From Streptomyces xinghaiensis S187 (GTDB taxonomy: Bacteria; Actinomycetota; Actinomycetes; Streptomycetales; Streptomycetaceae): a DNA stretch of 64,000 bases. A model generated the notes under the pieces. That model saw only the letters and a program-made list of their open reading frames with translations, had not been told where the DNA came from and ran no database searches. Positions 56,139 to 64,000 of this stretch are shown piece after piece. The DNA lies in assembly GCF_000220705.2 (NCBI RefSeq), contig NZ_CP023202.1, positions 3,720,001 to 3,784,000 of the forward strand, in the 5' to 3' direction. Each line of letters starts with the position of its first letter. The stretch's first letter is position 1. Made by a program: the position numbers and the translations under genes.

Positions 56139-58331
56139 TCAGTCGATCCTCGTGTAGACGAGGGGCTTCTCGGTGCCCTCGGAGAAGACGCGGCGGAGGC
56201 TGCCGTCGGACTCCATCTCCAGGGTGGTGACCGGGCCGGGTTGGCAGGCCGTGTCCGGCTGGGCGATCTCCACGGTGGACGCCTCCAGTTCGACCGGAGG
56301 GCCGCCGGTCCGCAGCCGCGCGCTGAACTCGCAGTGGTAGCCGGGGCCGTCGGCGTCCAGCCGGAAGACCGTGTCGCCGGGGCTGCCCTGGATCAGGGTG
56401 AAGCGGCGGACGTCCTGCTCCGAGGTGCCGAAGGCGGCCTCCCAGGTGCCCAGGTACTCCTGCGGGACGGCGCCGGGTGAGGGCTGCGGCGAGGGGGAGG
56501 TCTGGTCGGTGTCCGGGTTCGGGCTGTTCGGGGTCTCCGGGGTGCCCTGGGAACCGGAGGCGCCGTTCCTGCTCCGGTCGGCTGCGGAACCCGCGTCCTT
56601 GAGCAGGGTGTAGACGGTCGTGCCGCCGATGACGGCCACCGCCAGGGCCACGACGGTGACCAGGGCGCTTATGCGCCAGTGGCGGGTCGTCCGGGCGGAG
56701 CCGTCGTGGTGGACTCCGTGGTCCGGGCGGTACGGGGGGAGGTAGCCCGGCGTGGTGTTGTACTGCTGCGTGCCGTATCCGTAGCCGGAACCGGGGGGCG
56801 GCGGGCCGTAGTACGGCGTGGAGGCGGGCGGCGCGGACCCCCGGGGCGGGGGAGGAGACGGCGGGGCGGACGGGGTGTTCGAGGTGGCCGTGGGCGCGGT
56901 GTGCGGGGTGTGGGGGGCGGGCCCGGTGGGCGGGGGCTGGTGGCGGTGGTTGTCCCGTCCGCCCTGGTAGCCCTGGTAGCCCTGGTAGCCCTGGTAGCCC
57001 TGGTGGCCCTGCCCGGCGCGGCCGCCGTGTGCGCCGTAGCCGTTGGGGTGCCTGGAACCGTCCTCGTGTTCGGGCGGGCCCTCGTGTCCGCTCGGGTCGG
57101 TGCGGTCGGTGCGGTCGTCGTGGCCGTTCCGGCTGCCGCCGTGGCCCGTGCCCGGGGCGCCGTGGGGTTCCCCGTGCGCCGGTCCGCCACCTGATCCGTT
57201 CTCCTGGCCGGGGCCGTACCGGCCGGTGCCGTACGGGTCTTCGCCCGGTCCGTTCGACGGTGTGTGCTCCGGCGCCGGCTCGTACGGCTGTTCCGGTGCC
57301 GGGTCTGTTACGTGCGCTAGACCGTGTCCGTACGCGTGTCCGGTCCCGGCCGCGGGGCGGTCCGCAGGCGGAGCGGCCTCCGGGTCCGTCGCGGCCGGGC
57401 CGCCGTCGGCCGATGCCGGGTTCTCCGCGTCCAGCAGCTGTACGGCGTGCCGTCCGAGCTGGGCCACCACCCGGCCCGGCAGCCAGGGTTCCAGCGCCCG
57501 GCCGTCACCCAGCGTCGCGTCCGCGCCCGAACGCTCCCGCAGCTCGGCGGGCGAGGGCCGCCCGGCCGGGTCCTTGCCCAGGCAGTCCGCCACCAACTCC
57601 CGCAGGCCGTCCGGCAGTCCGGTGAGGTCCGGCTCCTCCCGCGCGATCCGGTACAGCACCGCCGGCACCCCGCTCTCCGTACCGCCGAACGGTGGCCGCC
57701 CCGTCGCCGCGTGCACCAGCACCGAGCCGAGGCAGAAGACGTCGCAGGCCGGCGTGATGCGTTCGCCGCGCACCTGTTCGGGCGCCATGAAGCCGGGGGA
57801 GCCGACCATCGCGCCGGTGCGGGTCAGCCCGCCGTCCGTGACGGTCTCCAGGGCGCGGGCGATGCCGAAGTCGATGACGCGCGGCCCGTCGATGGTGACC
57901 AGGACGTTCGACGGCTTGAGGTCCCGGTGCACCAGCCCGGCCGCGTGGATGTCCTCCAGAGCGGCGGCCAGCGACGCCGCCAGGATGCGCACCGACCGCT
58001 CCGGCAGCGGCCCGTGCTCGCCGATCAGCCGCTGGAGCGACGGCCCGGCGATGTAGCCGGTCGCCAGCCACGGCAGCGCCGCTTCGGTGTCCGCGTCCAG
58101 CACGGGCGCCGTCCACCGGCCGCCCACCCGGCGCGCCGCCCGCACTTCCTGGCGGAAGCGGTCCCGGAACTCGCCCTGCGCTGCCAGCTCCTGCCGTACG
58201 AGCTTGACCGCGACGGTGCGGCCCCGGTCGGAACGGGCGAGGTAGACCAGGCCCATGCCCCCCGCGCCCAGCCGGCCCAGCAGCCGGTACGCGCCGATCC
58301 GCTGCGGGTCGCCCTCCCTCAGTTCATCCAT
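56139..58331 (-). CDS. serine/threonine protein kinase with repetitive linker and extracellular domain
   Basis: 730 residues. The N-terminal Hanks-type kinase: YRLLGRLGAGGMGLVYLARSDRGRTVAVKLV (P-loop and Lys, about 15-45), VHRDLKPSNVLV (about 135-146), VIDFGIARAL (DFG, about 152-161), GSPGFMAPEQV (about 178-188). A long linker of Pro/Gly/His/Asp-rich sequence (about 290-540) includes G-Y-Q repeats. One membrane helix follows (ISALVTVVALAVAVIGGTTVYTLL, about 553-576), then an extracellular C-terminal domain of about 125 residues after QEYLGTWEAAFGTSEQDVRRFTL. PASTA repeats are absent, so it is not PknB. The extracellular domain presumably senses something; nothing more can be said. Confidence 0.9.
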   Translation of the reverse strand: MDELREGDPQRIGAYRLLGRLGAGGMGLVYLARSDRGRTVAVKLVRQELAAQGEFRDRFRQEVRAARRVGGRWTAPVLDADTEAALPWLATGYIAGPSLQRLIGEHGPLPERSVRILAASLAAALEDIHAAGLVHRDLKPSNVLVTIDGPRVIDFGIARALETVTDGGLTRTGAMVGSPGFMAPEQVRGERITPACDVFCLGSVLVHAATGRPPFGGTESGVPAVLYRIAREEPDLTGLPDGLRELVADCLGKDPAGRPSPAELRERSGADATLGDGRALEPWLPGRVVAQLGRHAVQLLDAENPASADGGPAATDPEAAPPADRPAAGTGHAYGHGLAHVTDPAPEQPYEPAPEHTPSNGPGEDPYGTGRYGPGQENGSGGGPAHGEPHGAPGTGHGGSRNGHDDRTDRTDPSGHEGPPEHEDGSRHPNGYGAHGGRAGQGHQGYQGYQGYQGYQGGRDNHRHQPPPTGPAPHTPHTAPTATSNTPSAPPSPPPPRGSAPPASTPYYGPPPPGSGYGYGTQQYNTTPGYLPPYRPDHGVHHDGSARTTRHWRISALVTVVALAVAVIGGTTVYTLLKDAGSAADRSRNGASGSQGTPETPNSPNPDTDQTSPSPQPSPGAVPQEYLGTWEAAFGTSEQDVRRFTLIQGSPGDTVFRLDADGPGYHCEFSARLRTGGPPVELEASTVEIAQPDTACQPGPVTTLEMESDGSLRRVFSEGTEKPLVYTRID
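56962..57006 (-). repeat. 9-bp tandem repeats CCCTGGTAG in kinase gene
   Basis: Four perfect copies plus one variant (CCCTGGTGG). Read on the minus strand they encode G-Y-Q repeats in the kinase juxtamembrane linker. Confidence 0.9.
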
Positions 58332-58413
58332 AAGCCCCGTGCCCTTCCCCCTGGTGCTCTCCCCGACAGGGGGAGAATAGGGCGGGACGTCCGGTGGCGG
58401 GACGACAGCGCGC

Positions 58414-58983
58414 TCAGCGACCCCCGATTGTGTCCATCGCGTCCACCAGCCGTTCCAGAACCCGTACCGTTTCCTCCAGTTCCCCGGGCCCCAGGGACCC
58501 CGCCAGCCGCCGCGCGAACTCCGCGTGTGCCGGGTCGATGCGGCGGACGGCCGCCCGGCCCTCCTCGGTGGGGCGCAGCAGCTTGGCCCGCCGGTGCGCC
58601 GGGTTCGGTATGTACTCGGCGAGGCCCCGGCCGGCCAGCAGGTCGGCGACGCGCTGCACGCTCTGCCGGGTGACGCCCATGGCGCGGGCGATCCCGGCGA
58701 CCGGCAGCGGCTCGCGGAGCACCGCGCCGAGCACCTGCCACCAGGCGGCGGTGAGCCCCGCCGGGCGGGCCATGGCCTCGGCCGCCGCCAGGAACTGCCC
58801 GTTGAGGCGGAAGGCGGCCAGGGCGGTACGGGACAGCAGTTCGGGCTCGGACGGGATGCCCGGCGCCGCCGCTCCCCGCGGCGCCGCCGGTCCCGTCAAC
58901 GCCGCGGAGGCGTCCGGGCTTTCCGGGCTTCCCGCGCCCTCCGGGCTCCCCGTGTTCTCCGCCCGGTTCCCCGGCCCGCTCAC
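58414..58983 (-). CDS. MarR family transcriptional regulator
   Basis: 189 residues from GTG 58983, overlapping the stop of the DJ-1 gene (GTGA). About 45 disordered residues, then SRTALAAFRLNGQFLAAAEAMARPAGLTAAWWQVLGAVLREPLPVAGIARAMGVTRQSVQRVADLLAGRGLAEYIPNPAHRRAKLLRPTEEGRAAVRRIDPAHAEFARRL, a complete MarR winged helix (recognition helix VTRQSVQRVADLL; wing NPAHRRAKLL). It probably represses its own operon through the direct repeats at 59823-59860. Usual MarR ligands are phenolic or oxidant compounds, which would suit a DJ-1-type partner. Confidence 0.9.
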   Translation of the reverse strand: MSGPGNRAENTGSPEGAGSPESPDASAALTGPAAPRGAAAPGIPSEPELLSRTALAAFRLNGQFLAAAEAMARPAGLTAAWWQVLGAVLREPLPVAGIARAMGVTRQSVQRVADLLAGRGLAEYIPNPAHRRAKLLRPTEEGRAAVRRIDPAHAEFARRLAGSLGPGELEETVRVLERLVDAMDTIGGR

Positions 58984-59735
58984 GCGGCGCTGTCCCCCGG
59001 AGCGGACACCCGTGCGGACTCCGCGCCCGGGTGCGGAGTCTCCGCCGTGCCGTTCACGATGCCGCCCGTGGTGTCGTCGCCGCTGCGGTCCGCCGCCGCG
59101 CTCTCCGCCGCGCTCATCAGGACGGGGAAGGCGGTCGGGTCCGAGGCGGCGTAGAGCCGGAACCAGGCGTCCAGGACGTGCGGCTCCATGAGGTCCAGCT
59201 CGGTGGCGATCTCGCGGGCGAAGGCCACGGGCTCGGTCGGCCCGGCGGTGATCAGGCCGCGGTCGCGGACGGCGTCCGCGTCGCGGTACCGGTCGTGCCC
59301 GCCGTAACCGGGCTGGTGGGCCAGGTACTCGGCGACGGCGCTGGTGTGGTCCCGGCCGTCGAGCAGGCCCACGCGGGCGAGTCCTGCCGTGCCGCCGCAG
59401 ATCGCGGCCACCGGGACGCCGGCGTCGAGGAAGGCGCGGGCCGCGCCGGCGAACGGGGCCAGCTCGTCGCCCGCGTCCCAGAGCCGTGCCCCCGGGATGA
59501 TCAGCAGCGAGCTGTCGCCGGGGCGCAGCTCCTCCAGCGCCATGTCGGGCACGATCCGCACGCCGCCGATGGTGGTGACGGGACGGCCGGCCCCGCCGAG
59601 CGAGACGGTGCGGACCCCGACGGGGCGGCGGGGCGCGCGGTGGTAGGTGGACTCGCGGAGGACGGCGGTGGCGTAGCCGAACTCCCAGTCGGCGAGGGTG
59701 TCGTAGACGGCGAGGTGCACGGTGGTGCTGCTCAT
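58980..59735 (-). CDS. DJ-1/PfpI family protein
   Basis: 251 residues from ATG 59735, with GGAGAGA upstream; the longer frame to 59810 lacks a site. VHLAVYDTLADWEFGYATAVL at the start, then LLIIPGARLWDAGDELAPFAGAARAFLDAGVPVAAICGGTAGLARVGLLDGRDHTSA: the nucleophile-elbow A-I-C-G-G carries the conserved Cys (about residue 113). A partner acidic residue near 15 and His in the DHT segment are visible. Such proteins include deglycases, proteases and isonitrile hydratases; which applies is unknown. The C-terminal ~50 residues are disordered. First gene of the DJ-1/MarR operon. Confidence 0.85.
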   Translation of the reverse strand: MSSTTVHLAVYDTLADWEFGYATAVLRESTYHRAPRRPVGVRTVSLGGAGRPVTTIGGVRIVPDMALEELRPGDSSLLIIPGARLWDAGDELAPFAGAARAFLDAGVPVAAICGGTAGLARVGLLDGRDHTSAVAEYLAHQPGYGGHDRYRDADAVRDRGLITAGPTEPVAFAREIATELDLMEPHVLDAWFRLYAASDPTAFPVLMSAAESAAADRSGDDTTGGIVNGTAETPHPGAESARVSAPGDSAA

Positions 59736-59822
59736 GGCTCTCTCCTGGGCCCGGACCCGGTGGACCGGGGCGGCGGTGGCGGGCCGGTGGGCGCGTGGGC
59801 CGCGCGGCACCCGGCCGCCTTC

Positions 59823-59860
59823 GACAGCACACTGTCAAATCGTCAGCACGCTGTCAATCG
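59823..59860. promoter_or_regulatory. direct/inverted repeat operator for DJ-1/MarR operon
   Basis: Two 17-18-bp direct repeats of CAGCAC(A/G)CTGTCAA(A)TCG; the first holds the inverted repeat GACAG-CACA-CTGTC. They overlap a minus-strand TTGACA (59852-59857) whose 17-bp-spaced -10 is CAGTGT (59829-59834). Probable MarR binding site. Confidence 0.6.
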
Positions 59861-60124
59861 GGGAAGGGCGTACGGGTGCCCCGCTGTCCGGACGGGACGT
59901 CGCCCGGACGGAGCGCCGCCCGGCAGGCCCGGGCCCGAGGGGCGGAAGGGGCCGCGCGGAACCCGGTGCGGGCGCACGCCCGGGGAGGATCGCGGATTTC
60001 CGTCCCCGCCCGGTGAACAAGGGCCGCCCCAGCCCCGTATTCATGGGTGCAACCGCCGCGGAGGCCGAGGAAGGGCGGGCGGCTCTCGACGAGGAGCCGC
60101 CGGTCGCCTCCGCGCATACGGTGC

Positions 60125-60163
60125 GAACGGGGCCCGCCGTGTCCGCACGGCCGGGCCCCGTTC
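60125..60163 (+). terminator. strong hairpin upstream of GntR gene, no obvious gene to terminate
   Basis: Arms GAACGGGGCCC / GGGCCCCGTTC (11 bp) continue into GCCGTG / CACGGC, with one bulged C and loop TCCG. It lies 141 bases before the GntR start and has no annotated plus-strand gene upstream. Confidence 0.75.
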
Positions 60164-60303
60164 GTCCGGCGTTCGTCCGGCCGGGCCGTCCCACGTGCGG
60201 GGACGGTGTGAATCCGCCGGAGACGGGCGCCCCGCCGTCGCCTAAGGTGACCCGGAGGCCGCGCGACCAGCGCCCCCGTGTCACGGCGAAGGAGACCGAC
60301 CCC

Positions 60304-61008
60304 ATGCCCGGCAGCGGCAGCCACCCCCGCGGCTCGGCAGTCACCCGCAACACACTGCGGCAGCAGATCGCCGAAGCGCTCCGCGACGAAGTGCTGGCCG
60401 GCCGTCTGCCCGCGGGGCAGCACGTCGCCGTCAAGGAGATCGCCGAGCAGTACGGCGTCTCCGCCACCCCCGTGCGCGAGGCGCTGGTCGATCTCTCCGC
60501 GCAGGGACTGGTCGACCTGGAGCACCACCGCGGATTCCAGGTGCACCGGTTCACCCCGCAGGACTTCCGGGACATGGTGGAGGCGCGCACCCTCATCGTC
60601 GACGGCATCTTCCGGCACGCGGTGCAGCGCATCCTCGACGCCCTCACCCCGGCCGCCCTCCGCTCCCTGCGGCGCCGGGCCGACGAGGCCGTGCGCGCCT
60701 CCCGCGCGGGTGACCTGGACGTGCTCATCGGGCACGATCTGCGCTTCTGGCGGGAGCTCGGCCAGCTCGTCGGCAATCCGTACATCCGCGACATGCTCGA
60801 CCGGGTACGGGTGCAGAGCTGGGTCTTCGCGGTGCCGTACCTGCGGCGCGAGGCGGACCTCGCGGGGCGGCTGTGGAGCGGGCACGGGGAACTGGCGGAC
60901 GCCGTCGCCGCCCGGGACGAGCAGGCCGCCCGGCTCATCATCACGGGCTACAACGACCACTCCCTGGAACTGCTCGACCGCTTCACGGCCCGCTACGGAC
61001 CGACATGA
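60304..61008 (+). CDS. GntR family (FadR/FCD) transcriptional regulator
   Basis: 234 residues from ATG 60304 (AAGGAGACC upstream). Winged helix at about 15-85: TLRQQIAEALRDEVLAGRLPAGQHVAVKEIAEQYGVSATPVREALVDLSAQGLVDLEHHRGFQVHRF. An FCD effector domain follows (about 90-225), with DFRDMVEARTLIVDGIFRHAVQRI, DLDVLIGHDLRFWRELGQLVGNPYI (metal-site Asp and His) and SGHGELADAVAARDEQAARLIITGY (further His). FCD regulators sense carboxylic or sugar acids, often metal-bound. The following membrane-protein gene is 121 bases away and not an obvious target pathway. Confidence 0.92.
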   Translation: MPGSGSHPRGSAVTRNTLRQQIAEALRDEVLAGRLPAGQHVAVKEIAEQYGVSATPVREALVDLSAQGLVDLEHHRGFQVHRFTPQDFRDMVEARTLIVDGIFRHAVQRILDALTPAALRSLRRRADEAVRASRAGDLDVLIGHDLRFWRELGQLVGNPYIRDMLDRVRVQSWVFAVPYLRREADLAGRLWSGHGELADAVAARDEQAARLIITGYNDHSLELLDRFTARYGPT

Positions 61009-61129
61009 CGACCGCCCGCGCCGGCGCTCCGGCGCACCGCTCCGCCGGCGGAACCGGCTCCGCACGGGCCTCCGGCCCCCACGCCCCGGTCCTTCCCACC
61101 GGGCGGCACGACAGGACGGGAGAAGGCCA

Positions 61130-63211
61130 GTGAGCGAGACGTACGCGACCCGGGACGGGGAGACCGGGGAGGCCGGGGAGGGCGCGGTGGAGAACGCACC
61201 GGGAAGCACCCCGGCGGACGTGCCCGGGGACGTTCCGCCCGGCCCGCCGCCCGGACCTCTGTCCGAACCCCCGTCCGAGACACGGCCGGAAACCCCGTCC
61301 GAAACCCCGTCCGAAACCCCGTCCGAAACCCCGTCCGAAAAGCCGTCCGAAAAGCCGTCCGAAGCCGCCACCGGTGCCACCGCCACCACCGCCACCCCGG
61401 ACGGCGCCGGTGAGCGGGCCGGCGCCCGGCGCCGCCGGCTGCCGCGTCCCGCCGCGCTCGCCGTGCCGGCCGGCTACCTCCTGGCGTCGCTGCTGCTGTA
61501 CGCCGGGCTCTGGGCCGATCTCGACCGGGGCTATCTCGTCGACAGCGGGCGGGACCAGAACCAGTGGGAGTGGTTCTTCGCGGTCACCGCCCACCACGTC
61601 CTCAGCGGTGACAGCCCGCTCTTCACCACGCTGCAGAACTACCCGCTCGGCGCGAACCTGATGGCGAACACCGCCATGTTCGGGGTCTCCGTCCCGCTCG
61701 CCCCGCTGACGGCCGTCCTGGGGCCCACGGTCACCTGGGCCGCCGTGCTCACCGGTGGCCTCGCCGCCACCGCCACCGCCTGGTACTGGCTGATCCGGCG
61801 CCATCTGACGGGCAACCGCACGGCGGCGGTCGTCGGCGGCGCCGTCGCGGCCTTCGCGCCGCCGATGATCGCCCATGCGAACGCCCACGCGAATCTGGTG
61901 GTGCTGTTCGTCCTGCCGCTGGTCATCGACCGGATGCTCAAGCTGTGCACGGGCCGCCGCGTCCTCCACGACGGGGTCGTCCTCGCTCTGCTGATGACCT
62001 GGCAGATCTTCCTGGGCGAGGAGGCGCTGCTGCTCGCCGTCACCGGCATGGTCGTCTTCGCCGCCGCCTACGCCTGCGCGCGGCCGAGCGCCGCCCGTGC
62101 CGTGGCCGGGCCGCTGGCGCGCGGCCTGCTGACCGGCGCCGGCGTCTGCCTGGCCCTGGTGGCGTTCCCGCTGTACTGGCAGTTCTACGGCGAGCAGAGC
62201 TACGCGGCCATCAACCACGGCCCGACCGGCAACCCGCTGCTCGCGCTCGTCGAGTTCTCCGAACGCTCCCTCGCGGGCGACCCCGTGACCGCCGACCGGC
62301 TCTCCCTCAACCCGACCGAGCAGAACGCCTTCTACGGCTGGCCGCTGGCCGTGCTGTTCCTCGTCGTGACGGTGACGCTGTGGCGGCGCCCCGTGGTCAA
62401 GGCCCTGGCCGCCACCGTGCTCGTCGCGGCGGCCCTCTCCCTCGGCTCGGACATCTCCCTCGCCGGCACCGAGGGCGCGGCGACCGTCCCCGGCCCCTGG
62501 CGGCTTCTCGACGGGCTGCCGCTCTTCGAATCGGTGATCGAATCCCGGTACGCGATGGTGTGCGCCCCGCCCCTCGGGATGCTGCTGGCGCTCGGCTGGA
62601 CCGCCGTCTCGGATGCCGCCGCGGCCGCCCGTTCGGCGTCGTCCGCGCCCGACGACCGGGCCCGCCGCGACCGGGCCGTCCTCATCCGGGTCGCGGGCGC
62701 CCTGGCGCTCTGCGCCGCGCTGCTGCCCGTCGCGCCCACGCCGCTGGAGACCACCGAACGGCCGGCCGTGCCGACGGTGGTGACGAGCGGCGCCTGGCGT
62801 TCGTATGTGAAGCCCGGCGAGTCGCTGGTGCCCGTACCGCTGCCCTCGCCCGGTGAGGCGAGCGCCCTGCGCTGGCAGATCGAGGCGGACTTCGCCTTCC
62901 CGCTGCCCGCCGGCTACTTCATGGGCCCCGCCGGCCCGCGGATCCCGGGGCAGGGCAGCCCGCCCGGCTACTACGGAGCCGTCCCGCGCCCGACCGGCGA
63001 GATGCTGTGGGACGTGCGCTGGAGCGGCCGGGTGCCCGCCATCGGGCCCGAGGAGCGCCGGGCCGCCCGCGAGGACCTCGCCTTCTGGCGGGCGGGCGCC
63101 CTGGTCCTCCAGCGCCAGCCGAACGACACGGCCCTGCGCGCCACGCTCGACCGGCTGCTCGACGAGCCGGGACGGCCGGTCGGCGACGCCTGGGTCTGGG
63201 ACGTCCCGTAA
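61130..63211 (+). CDS. polytopic membrane protein, GT-C glycosyltransferase-like
   Basis: 693 residues from GTG 61130, with GGGAGAAGG upstream. The first ~100 residues are Pro/Glu/Ser/Thr-rich and include the E-T-P-S repeats. Then about 11 membrane segments (LAVPAGYLLASLLLYAGLWADL near 112-133 to about 540). The first loop reads DLDRGYLVDSGRDQNQWEWFFAVTAHHVLSGDSPLFTTLQNYPLGANLMANTAMF, which resembles the acidic-residue loop of GT-C enzymes that use polyprenyl-phosphate sugars. A C-terminal soluble extracellular domain of about 150 residues follows. Exact function unknown; a lipid-linked glycosyltransferase is a guess from topology. Confidence 0.75.
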   Translation: MSETYATRDGETGEAGEGAVENAPGSTPADVPGDVPPGPPPGPLSEPPSETRPETPSETPSETPSETPSEKPSEKPSEAATGATATTATPDGAGERAGARRRRLPRPAALAVPAGYLLASLLLYAGLWADLDRGYLVDSGRDQNQWEWFFAVTAHHVLSGDSPLFTTLQNYPLGANLMANTAMFGVSVPLAPLTAVLGPTVTWAAVLTGGLAATATAWYWLIRRHLTGNRTAAVVGGAVAAFAPPMIAHANAHANLVVLFVLPLVIDRMLKLCTGRRVLHDGVVLALLMTWQIFLGEEALLLAVTGMVVFAAAYACARPSAARAVAGPLARGLLTGAGVCLALVAFPLYWQFYGEQSYAAINHGPTGNPLLALVEFSERSLAGDPVTADRLSLNPTEQNAFYGWPLAVLFLVVTVTLWRRPVVKALAATVLVAAALSLGSDISLAGTEGAATVPGPWRLLDGLPLFESVIESRYAMVCAPPLGMLLALGWTAVSDAAAAARSASSAPDDRARRDRAVLIRVAGALALCAALLPVAPTPLETTERPAVPTVVTSGAWRSYVKPGESLVPVPLPSPGEASALRWQIEADFAFPLPAGYFMGPAGPRIPGQGSPPGYYGAVPRPTGEMLWDVRWSGRVPAIGPEERRAAREDLAFWRAGALVLQRQPNDTALRATLDRLLDEPGRPVGDAWVWDVP
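61289..61360 (+). repeat. six tandem 12-bp repeats GAAAC/AGCCGTCC
   Basis: Four copies of GAAACCCCGTCC (61289-61336) and two of GAAAAGCCGTCC (61337-61360), encoding E-T-P-S x4 then E-K-P-S x2 in the N-terminal cytosolic part of the membrane protein. Confidence 0.92.
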
Positions 63212-63355
63212 ACGGGCAGAACGGGCAACGGAGGGCCCGGAGGCGGCGCTTCCGGCCGTTCCGCCCGGCTCCACCCCGTGCCGCCGCCCGCGCGGCGGCC
63301 CCGCCCATTACGCTGATCCGACCATCGTGCCGACCCGGACAGAGAGCGAGTGCTC

Positions 63356-64000
63356 GTGGCGTGTGATCTGTGGCTCGTCCCGCTCGTCGATGTGCTGTGC
63401 CAGAGCCCCGACAACCCCTTCGCCGAAGAGATCGCGGTCTACGACAAGGCCCTGCGCGAGGCGGGGCTGCCCCCCGTTCCCGTGTTCGGCTACATGCCCG
63501 GCCTGAGCGGGGACGTCGCCCCCGTCGCCGGCTTCGACTACGACGCGCTGCACTTCCTGCGCCGCGCCTATCTGCTCCAGGTCTGCGGGCTGCCGGTCAC
63601 CCCGGTGGACGAACTCGGCGGCGACTACGAACAGTTGCTGGAGATGTTCGAGACCACCGCGCAGCAGTCGCACCTGGTCTGGCACTACGACCACGCCGGC
63701 GCCTACGTCCCGGTCGACTTCACCCAGCCGCTGTCGAACGAGGAACTCCTCGGCGGCGGCGGCCCGCTGGGCTCCGCCCACGGCCTGCTCCGCGAACTGG
63801 AGGCGGTCGCCCCGGCGATCGGCATCGACCCGGTCAACCCGCCGATGGCGCCCGCGCCGCCGGGCCGCCCCACCAGCCTGGAGGAGCCCGCGGTCACCGT
63901 CCCGTACGAGGACAGCAGCCCGTACGCCCGCGAACGGCATGTGTGGCTGGGCCTGAACGCGGCGGCGACCCGGAGCCTCAGCCAGGGGTCGATGATCGTC
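63356..64000 (+). CDS. conserved protein of unknown function, 3'-truncated by window edge
   Basis: 215 codons from GTG 63356 to the end of the window, frame still open. GTG 63350 is a two-codon alternative; GAGAGCGAG lies before it. Sequence: ACDLWLVPLVDVLCQSPDNPFAEEIAVYDKALREAGLPPVPVFGYMPGLSGDVAPVAGFDYDALHFLRRAYLLQVCGLPVTPVDELGGDYEQLLEMFETTAQQSHLVWHYDHAGAYVPVDF. Rich in aromatic and acidic residues, no signal peptide or membrane helix. It reads like a well-conserved Streptomyces protein, but I cannot assign a family. Confidence 0.7.
   Translation, partial: MACDLWLVPLVDVLCQSPDNPFAEEIAVYDKALREAGLPPVPVFGYMPGLSGDVAPVAGFDYDALHFLRRAYLLQVCGLPVTPVDELGGDYEQLLEMFETTAQQSHLVWHYDHAGAYVPVDFTQPLSNEELLGGGGPLGSAHGLLRELEAVAPAIGIDPVNPPMAPAPPGRPTSLEEPAVTVPYEDSSPYARERHVWLGLNAAATRSLSQGSMIV

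Larger units (their letters stand above)
59736..60303. other. 568-base divergent region with operator and terminator-like hairpin
   Basis: Between the DJ-1/MarR operon (-) and the GntR gene (+). Contains the repeated operator (59823-59860), a weak minus-strand promoter TTGACA-N17-CAGTGT over it, a GGCGGCTC/GAGCCGCC hairpin near 60076 and a strong hairpin at 60125-60163. An open frame continuous with the GntR gene runs through it, but only ATG 60304 has a good ribosome site. Confidence 0.6.

Noticed and set aside
1..64000. CRISPR array, transposon, prophage, rRNA or tRNA
   Set aside because: Tandem repeats found are short, adjacent and mostly coding; no transposase, integrase, terminal repeats, TpsiC arm with matching acceptor stem, or spaced identical repeats were recognised by eye.

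Overview
This 64 kb window is chromosomal DNA from a Streptomyces-like actinomycete. The evidence is very high GC with G/C at third codon positions, frequent GTG starts with purine-rich ribosome sites, HspR/HAIR heat-shock control instead of sigma-32 or CIRCE, WhiJ-type HTH/DUF397 cassettes, and a bldA-type TTA codon in a secreted-protein gene. The gene order dcd ... dnaK-grpE-dnaJ-hspR ... clpB ... pyrE-fba ... kynA-kynU-kynB ... purA matches, from memory, the core arm of Streptomyces chromosomes a few hundred kb from oriC. A perfect parS site between pyrE and fba fits that placement. No CRISPR array, insertion sequence, prophage, rRNA or tRNA was recognised.

Layout. 1-10 kb: the 3' part of dcd, a secreted ice-binding-like (DUF3494) protein with Thr/Gly and Lys/His repeat tails, a DUF5819-HTTM membrane pair, a YIP1 membrane protein, a secreted FG-GAP protein with a TTA codon, and a membrane iron-sulfur oxidoreductase of the EtfD/HdrD type. 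10.3-15.5 kb: the dnaK-grpE-dnaJ-hspR operon behind a HAIR operator. 15.5-25.2 kb: accessory genes, namely DUF1232, DoxX, a WhiJ-like cassette (ATPase, HTH-DUF5753, three DUF397 genes), Uma2 proteins, a cupin, a split transketolase pair behind a SoxR-box-like promoter, a PPOX protein and an MFS exporter. 25.4-31.6 kb: HAIR-controlled clpB, a YbjN protein, a third Uma2 and a DapC-like aminotransferase. 32-38.6 kb: DUF2617, a membrane spermidine-synthase-like protein, an SRPBCC protein, an aldose epimerase, pyrE, parS and fba.

38.8-55 kb: DUF3151, the kynurenine operon (tryptophan to anthranilate), a DesK/NarL-type two-component pair, an ABC exporter with a divergent GbsR/MarR regulator around a 20-bp palindrome, a lipid-kinase-like protein without the canonical kinase motif, purA, a vanadium-haloperoxidase-like secreted protein, and a short HTH gene coupled to two unknown genes. 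55-64 kb: VOC protein, orphan HicB-like protein, Ser/Thr kinase with a repetitive linker, MarR plus DJ-1/PfpI operon, GntR regulator, a GT-C-like membrane protein and the start of an unknown conserved gene.

Functional links. HspR, encoded in the dnaK operon, probably represses both dnaK and clpB through matching HAIR operators, so the disaggregation machinery is one regulon inside this window. Pairs that overlap by a few bases (dnaK/grpE, kynA/kynU/kynB, kinase/regulator, ABC ATPase/permease, DJ-1/MarR) are probably translationally coupled. The least explained parts are the SoxR-type promoter on the half-transketolases, the intragenic hairpins in DUF397 genes, an isolated terminator-like hairpin before the GntR gene, and a DnaA-box-like perfect hairpin between two convergent operons.
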